Shown piece by piece: positions 18,385-22,211 of a DNA stretch of 22,211 bases. How positions within the stretch are numbered: the stretch's first letter is position 1; each line of letters opens with the position of its first letter. The DNA comes from Stramenopiles sp. TOSAG23-3 (Eukaryota > Sar). The stretch covers positions 1 through 22,211 of the forward strand of contig LT642271.1 in the NCBI GenBank assembly GCA_900128585.1, read 5' to 3'. A program made the translations under genes and the position numbers. The notes beneath the pieces were generated by a model. It was not told where the DNA came from. It was given only the letters and a program-made list of their open reading frames with translations, and searched no databases.

Positions 18385-20238
18385 ATGACGTCGTTTTTCC
18401 AGCCAAAAGCAGCCCACTTTCTAAAGTTTCTGAACCATAGCTTCCGAGAGGGATATGCAAACGTAATGCGAAGCGTGGAGTCGCCAAAGGTAAGGCTCCT
18501 CAGCGGGTCCGGCGAGTCCTCGCCAAAGCCCAAAGCAAACGAGAACTTGTGGAAACGTCGGTATTTTGTCTTGACGGAGGGCAAGCTTGCTCGGTACGTG
18601 GACGAAGAGCAGTCAAAGGCTGGGACGAACGGGAAAGTGCTGCTGCTTGCCGACGTCATTTCTATCCGAACAAAGCCCTCTTGGGGGAGCAATTGCTTTG
18701 AAGTAGAATGGAACGAGGGGAAGGTTTTGTTTCAAGTCAAAGACAAGGAGGAAAGGAACCTTTGGTTGTTTAGCTTTCAGAGGTCGATTGCATACATATT
18801 GACGCAGTTGTTGGCTGACGATGGCCCCAGCAGGTTGGGAAAAAGTTCCGAAGGCGAAAAGATGAGCCCACGCGCCAGCAATAGGCGACGCACCTCCGAA
18901 ACGCCAGAAAGGCTGCAGCACGGCTCGGTCGGGGGGAATGGGATTGGTGCTGTTGACGGGTTCAAGCACACGGAGGCCGCACGGGAAAGCCCGTACATGC
19001 CCGGCGCGACCAGCCACCACGACAGCGTCAGCACAATACTTTTAGAACCCCCAGATCGGCGAGACTCGATGGATTCATCGGACGATTTGTTTATGTTTGA
19101 CGATCTTGAACTCAGGGGTGGTGGGAACGCGGAGTCCCGGGACGAGGTAAAGCAACCCCCACTTTTGTGCAAGCATGGGTCTGCAAGTGACATTGGGTGC
19201 AGGAGTAAAATGGAGGACGAACTCATTTACACTAATGATTTAGAGGGCCTCTGCCAATCCGAATTGGGGCTCGATACGTCGAACGTGCAAATCGACGGTT
19301 TCAAACATTGGCAAGACGGAAGCAATTATTCTTGCAGGGAAATTGTAAAAGCAAACCCCTCGTCGCAGTGCGACAACATGTCATTTTTTGCAGTATACGA
19401 CGGACACGCCGGGACGTACGCAGCGAAATTCGTCTGCGAAAGATTGCATAAATATATTTACTGGCACCCGAAGTTTCTGGACGAAAACCTGGAGGCTTGC
19501 GTGAAAGAAGCGTTCTTGTCGTTAGACGAAGACCTGCTTCGTTCGCAAGTGCAAAATAAAGATTACAGTGGCTGCACGGCAGCCATAGCCCTGGTTCGTG
19601 AGACGACGCTGTGCGTTGCCATGCTGGGCGATTCTCGGGTAATCCTGTGTAGAAACGGAGCAACGGAAGAACTTTTGGCGGCTCATTCCCCCGGCCTTGA
19701 GTCGGAGAAGGCACGGATAGAGAGTGTCAACGGGTGGGTAACAAAGGAAAAGGAGCTTCTGATATCTCGGTTAAGGCACATGGATTTGAACGACCCCTTT
19801 GTGAAAGAGAAGGCGCAGAAGCAAAGTTTTGTACAGGTTTACCGGGTGAATGGAGACCTCGGGGTAGCTCGGGCTTTTGGCGATCCTGAATTTAAAGAGA
19901 ATGGACTTCAAAATTCTCCAACGACTCTTTGGAATTGGCCGAAGGAGCATGGCAAGTCGTTCTCTGGAAGCCTCTTAACGAGCACCCCAGATATCCGAGT
20001 CACGGAGTTGCTGCCTTCCGACGATTTCATCATTTTGGCCTGCGATGGGCTTTGGGATGTGCTGACTCCCACGGAAGCCGTGAATAGGGTGACCAAGTAT
20101 TTCTCCGAACAGGGAATGACAGAGGACCAGGCTTCCCAAAAACTGGTTGAGCTGGCGATGAAATTGGGAAGTTCAGACAACGTGTCCATTATTGTTGTCC
20201 GTTTTGTACATACGAGTAGTTTAAACAACACTGTGTAA
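18385..20238 (+). CDS. PH domain - PP2C family protein phosphatase
   Basis: The protein has 617 residues and starts at the ATG at 18385. Residues about 52-137 form a PH domain (ENLWKRRYFVLTEGKLARY at the start; the conserved C-terminal-helix Trp in ERNLWLFSF), which likely recruits the enzyme to membrane phosphoinositides. A Ser-rich linker (150-262) leads to a PP2C catalytic domain (265-608) that removes phosphate from Ser/Thr using Mg/Mn. Metal-ligand aspartates are all present: D278 (RSKMED), D339 (VYDGHAG), D554 (LACDGLWD) and D598 (GSSDNVS). SGCTAA (395-400), GDSR (415-418) and VARAFGD (494-500) are also intact. The usual DHKP motif reads AHSP (433-436). About 35 extra residues lie between NGWV and YRVNGDLG. 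Intronless. It is divergent from the ABC gene and convergent with the small membrane protein. Confidence 0.93.
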   Translation: MTSFFQPKAAHFLKFLNHSFREGYANVMRSVESPKVRLLSGSGESSPKPKANENLWKRRYFVLTEGKLARYVDEEQSKAGTNGKVLLLADVISIRTKPSWGSNCFEVEWNEGKVLFQVKDKEERNLWLFSFQRSIAYILTQLLADDGPSRLGKSSEGEKMSPRASNRRRTSETPERLQHGSVGGNGIGAVDGFKHTEAARESPYMPGATSHHDSVSTILLEPPDRRDSMDSSDDLFMFDDLELRGGGNAESRDEVKQPPLLCKHGSASDIGCRSKMEDELIYTNDLEGLCQSELGLDTSNVQIDGFKHWQDGSNYSCREIVKANPSSQCDNMSFFAVYDGHAGTYAAKFVCERLHKYIYWHPKFLDENLEACVKEAFLSLDEDLLRSQVQNKDYSGCTAAIALVRETTLCVAMLGDSRVILCRNGATEELLAAHSPGLESEKARIESVNGWVTKEKELLISRLRHMDLNDPFVKEKAQKQSFVQVYRVNGDLGVARAFGDPEFKENGLQNSPTTLWNWPKEHGKSFSGSLLTSTPDIRVTELLPSDDFIILACDGLWDVLTPTEAVNRVTKYFSEQGMTEDQASQKLVELAMKLGSSDNVSIIVVRFVHTSSLNNTV

Positions 20239-20631
20239 TTGTTTCCTTTTAAACACCACACCAGCGCAAAAGTATTATAAGCACGGGGTTTCTAGCTTTG
20301 AAAAAGACACTCTTGCGCGTGTAGAAAACTGTGTGTGAGCGGTGTATGCTATTTCAGTACGTTAAAAAAAAACAAATTATATAAAACATACTATATAATC
20401 AGTTTTTTTTTTATATATATATGAGTATGTTGTGTATCCATACAAAGACATTGCCTTATCATTACAAAAGGAACCTGAATTAAGATTCTTATGAGGATAA
20501 TCGGTCCACAGACCGAAGCTGCATCTATTGTTTTCGATAGGTCTGCGTCATCGCATGAGCAAGTGATGATCTACCGTTTTCCAAAGATTGTGGTTCACAA
20601 TCTATTTTGAGGCGTTCAAGCTTCAAATCGT
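20239..20631. other. Convergent spacer with hairpin cluster
   Basis: Positions 20239-20490 are AT-rich, with a T/TA run near 20402-20422. Positions 20500-20610 are compositionally distinct and hold four stem-loops, described separately. No protein-coding potential is recognised. Confidence 0.65.
20501..20610. ncRNA. Candidate structured RNA: four stem-loops in about 105 nt
   Basis: Stems read directly from the sequence: 20501-20506/20511-20516 (TCGGTC, loop CACA, GACCGA); 20525-20530/20535-20540 (CTATTG, loop TTTT, CGATAG, one G-T pair); 20548-20554/20563-20569 (TCATCGC, loop of 8, GTGATGA, one G-T pair); 20585-20592/20596-20603 (AGATTGTG, loop GTT, CACAATCT). CAGACC (20509-20514) could instead pair with GGTCTG (20540-20545). 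ATTTTGA (20604-20610) after the last stem fits an Sm-site consensus if the + strand is transcribed. It does not match U1, U2, U4, U5, U6 or tRNA by eye. Strand is unknown. The alternatives are 3' UTR structure or chance. Confidence 0.35.
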
Positions 20632-21075
20632 TTATTGTCGTTTCAATTTATCACTGGGTGAGTTACCACTTGAAAGGAAGAACGCAACAGAGAAAAGAAC
20701 AGCTTGAAACCCAGTAATAGAAACGATTGGAATCTTTTTATAAAACCCTTGGTCCACATTGGGATCTACACCGTTATCTCCTAGATAACCAGCGCCGTGT
20801 GCGTGAACCAAACAAACTGATGATGCCCAAACCGCAAGCATCAAGTGTACCACAGCTACTTGTTTTGTTCCCTTTTCAAGAAACACTATTGCATAGATAG
20901 CACCAGCACCCAAGCCTAGGAAAAGTGTTGCCTCAACTCTTGCAATGACGAGCAGGTTCGATAAGTATGCTAATTAAGAAACTAAATTTTTCAACCGCAA
21001 AAAGCTTGAGAAAAAAGAAAGAAAGAAAGAAAGAAAGAACAGCAACAAACTAAATTTTCCTCTTGTACTTGACAT
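20632..21075 (-). CDS. Small three-TM protein, likely with a tiny first exon
   Basis: The main exon runs 20969-20632 and is open from a stop at the 5' side with no ATG, so an upstream exon is needed. An AATTAG acceptor ends at 20970 after a long CTTT pyrimidine tract. The ATG at 21075 followed by donor GTACAAG at 21068 would give a 7-nt first exon, a 99-nt intron and a 114-residue protein beginning MST; a later donor (AGTTTGTT, 21050) is in the same phase. Three hydrophobic segments are visible: TLFLGLGAGAIYAIVFL, VAVVHLMLAVWASSVCLVHA and IPIVSITGFQAVLFSVAFFL. A short loop GYLGDNGVDPNVDQG separates the last two, and the tail SDKLKRQ is basic. I do not recognise the family. The start is inferred; the exon body is more secure. 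Confidence 0.6.
20970..21068 (-). other. Candidate intron of the three-TM gene (99 nt)
   Basis: On the minus strand it runs from GTACAAG (donor, 21068) to TTAATTAG (acceptor, ending 20970). The (CTTT)n strand of the microsatellite at 21011-21039 serves as an extended pyrimidine tract. Its length is close to the other introns here. The donor is non-consensus at +5, so the exact 5' boundary is uncertain. Confidence 0.45.
21011..21039. repeat. (GAAA)n microsatellite
   Basis: About six GAAA units on the + strand. On the coding (minus) strand this is CTTT repeats directly upstream of the probable acceptor of the three-TM gene. Confidence 0.9.
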
Positions 21076-21182
21076 TTTCTCTAACTACATTGCATTGACA
21101 TCTAGACGGTGTCACACAGTCCACAGAGAGAGAGAACCACAATTTCGTAGTTAAGTATTACCAAGTATTAAGCAGACGCAGC

Positions 21183-22211
21183 TTACTCCTGGAGGGAGAC
21201 CTTTGCTAATTCAATTTTATCTGATCCAACTGCAATTCCTACAACTGGGTTAAGATACGATTCCTTGCTTGACTGCCCTTGTTTATCTTTGCGTCCTTGT
21301 TGTTTCATGGCCCACCACACTACAACAACGAAAATAATGACACCAAAGGCAATTAAAGCATACTTTCCAAAAGTTGATAGAGGACTCTTTTTTTTAGTCT
21401 CTGAATTTGAGGATACCTTGCTTTGCAACGTTGTTGTTGTTAGTAATGATGTTGTTGTGCTTGTCGTTGTAGTGGTCGTCGTAGTCGATATTGATGGTGT
21501 TGTCGTCGTAGTCGGAGCTTCGGTTGTGGTTGTAGTTTCGGTAGGGAGTTCCGTGTTTGCAAAGATAAATGCTTTCCTTGCATTATTGGGTGCACCGACA
21601 ATAGCGTAGTTGTCCATACCAACGGAGATACCAAAACCATTTTCACTTGTGTGCCCGTCGATCGTTGCAATGGCGGTCGTGTTCCATACACCGTTGTTGA
21701 TAGCAAAGATAAATGCTTTCTTTGCAGTAGATGCACCGACAATAGCGTAGTTGTCCGTCATGGCAACGGAGTAACCAAAAGCACTTTCACTAGTGTAACC
21801 GTCGATCGTTGCAACGGCAGTCGTGCTCCATACACCGTTGTTGATAGCAAAGATGAAGGCTTTATTTGCACCATATGCACCGACAATAGCGTAGTTGTCC
21901 GTCATGGCAACGGACACACCAAAAACACTTTCACTTGTGTACCCGTCGATCGTTGCAACGGCCGTGGTGTTCCATACACCGTTGTCGTTAGCAAAGATAA
22001 ATGCTTTGTTTGCATTTCTTGCACCGACAATAGCGTAGTTGTCCGTCATGGCAACGGAGCCACCAAAATTAATTTCACTTGTATATCCGTCGATCGTTGC
22101 AACGGCCGTGGTGTTCCATACACCGTTGCTGATAGCAAAGACAAATGCTTTCTTAGCAGCATATGCACCAACAATAGCGTAGTTGTCCGTCATTGAAACG
22201 GAGATACCAAA
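21183..22211 (-). CDS. FG-GAP repeat single-pass membrane protein, 5' end beyond the window
   Basis: In the window there are 342 residues; the frame is open through the right edge, so the N terminus is missing. The visible part has four full 48-residue units and a partial fifth, each with the pattern (F)G.SVAMTDNYAIVGA.....KAFIFA..NGVW.TTAVATIDGYTSE. FG..VA and AIVGA fit FG-GAP beta-propeller repeats as in integrin alpha chains and related protist and bacterial surface proteins. A Thr-rich stalk follows (about 21435-21545, likely O-glycosylated), then a membrane helix (YALIAFGVIIFVVVVWWAM, near 21302-21360) and a cytoplasmic tail of about 40 residues starting with a basic stop-transfer (KQQGRKDK). 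This predicts a type I surface protein with an adhesive or ligand-binding ectodomain. The last unit lacks one Thr codon (MDNY instead of MTDNY). Confidence 0.85.
   Translation of the reverse strand, partial: FGISVSMTDNYAIVGAYAAKKAFVFAISNGVWNTTAVATIDGYTSEINFGGSVAMTDNYAIVGARNANKAFIFANDNGVWNTTAVATIDGYTSESVFGVSVAMTDNYAIVGAYGANKAFIFAINNGVWSTTAVATIDGYTSESAFGYSVAMTDNYAIVGASTAKKAFIFAINNGVWNTTAIATIDGHTSENGFGISVGMDNYAIVGAPNNARKAFIFANTELPTETTTTTEAPTTTTTPSISTTTTTTTTSTTTSLLTTTTLQSKVSSNSETKKKSPLSTFGKYALIAFGVIIFVVVVWWAMKQQGRKDKQGQSSKESYLNPVVGIAVGSDKIELAKVSLQE
21618..22193 (-). repeat. Tandem 144-bp coding repeats, four full copies
   Basis: Unit boundaries set at the Met of MTDNYAIVGA are 22193-22050, 22049-21906, 21905-21762 and 21761-21618. 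A fifth, shortened copy runs to about 21543 and another begins beyond 22211. Units are nearly identical in DNA as well as protein, for example ATAGCGTAGTTGTCC in every copy on the + strand. This points to recent amplification or ongoing gene conversion. Confidence 0.92.

Noticed and set aside
18112-18417. Minus-strand open frame of 101 residues upstream of PP2C
   Set aside because: It has no ATG at its start, overlaps the PP2C N terminus, and shows no recognisable domain. More likely it is PP2C 5' UTR sequence.
20585-20603. GGTTCACAATC resembling a tRNA B-box / T-arm
   Set aside because: It does not fit the GGTTCGANNCC pattern, and no acceptor stem or anticodon arm can be drawn around it.
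21651-22196. 181-residue + strand open frame opposite the FG-GAP repeats
   Set aside because: The repeat length is a multiple of three, so any stop-free antisense frame repeats too. It looks like no known protein, while the minus strand has repeats, stalk and membrane helix.

Overview
This is a gene-dense, intron-poor segment of a nuclear eukaryotic genome. Two introns are secure. Both are GT-AG with a GTAAGT donor, 97 and 87 nt long, and they restore conserved protein sequence. TAA, TAG and TGA are all used as stops, so the standard code applies. Coding regions are moderate in GC. Spacers are AT-rich and carry long polypyrimidine microsatellites. Phosphatidylinositol transfer protein, KCTD-type BTB protein, CSA/ERCC8, a PH-PP2C fusion and an ABCB-type transporter together suggest a unicellular alga or heterotrophic protist. 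The sequence alone does not let me name the lineage. I see no rRNA, tRNA, CRISPR array or transposon.

Layout from left to right: a TTC-rich spacer (1-1091); a PITP with one intron (+, 1092-2061); a KCTD/BTB protein (-, 2386-3015); a spacer with a large CTT tract; a secreted two-domain thioredoxin/PDI-like protein (+, 3914-4777); a cysteine desulfurase/selenocysteine-lyase-like enzyme with a long C-terminal tail and one intron (-, 4913-6973); an AT-rich spacer; CSA/ERCC8 (+, 8012-9256); a secreted cysteine-rich protein with a duplicated C-x-C motif (-, 9671-10624); an AT-rich spacer; a coiled-coil protein (+, 11348-13438); an ABCB-type transporter interrupted by an apparent frameshift in a run of eight G (-, 13589-16796); a 1.6-kb spacer with decamer and heptamer satellites; a PH-PP2C phosphatase (+, 18385-20238); a spacer with four closely packed hairpins; a small three-TM protein with a likely tiny first exon (-, 20632 to about 21075); and a partial FG-GAP repeat membrane protein (-, 21183 to beyond 22211).

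The first ten genes alternate strand without exception, giving convergent and divergent pairs in turn. Convergent spacers are short (135-414 nt) and free of long microsatellites. Divergent spacers are 723-1588 nt, and three of the four carry polypurine/polypyrimidine tracts. The genes do not form one pathway. They cover lipid signalling and membranes (PITP, PH-PP2C), ubiquitin-linked adaptors (KCTD, CSA), sulfur or selenium chemistry, the secretory pathway (PDI-like, cysteine-rich protein), transport and a repeat-built surface protein. The least explained items are the hairpin cluster at 20501-20610, the duplicated cysteine motif, the ABC frameshift, and the near-identical 144-bp repeats at the right edge.
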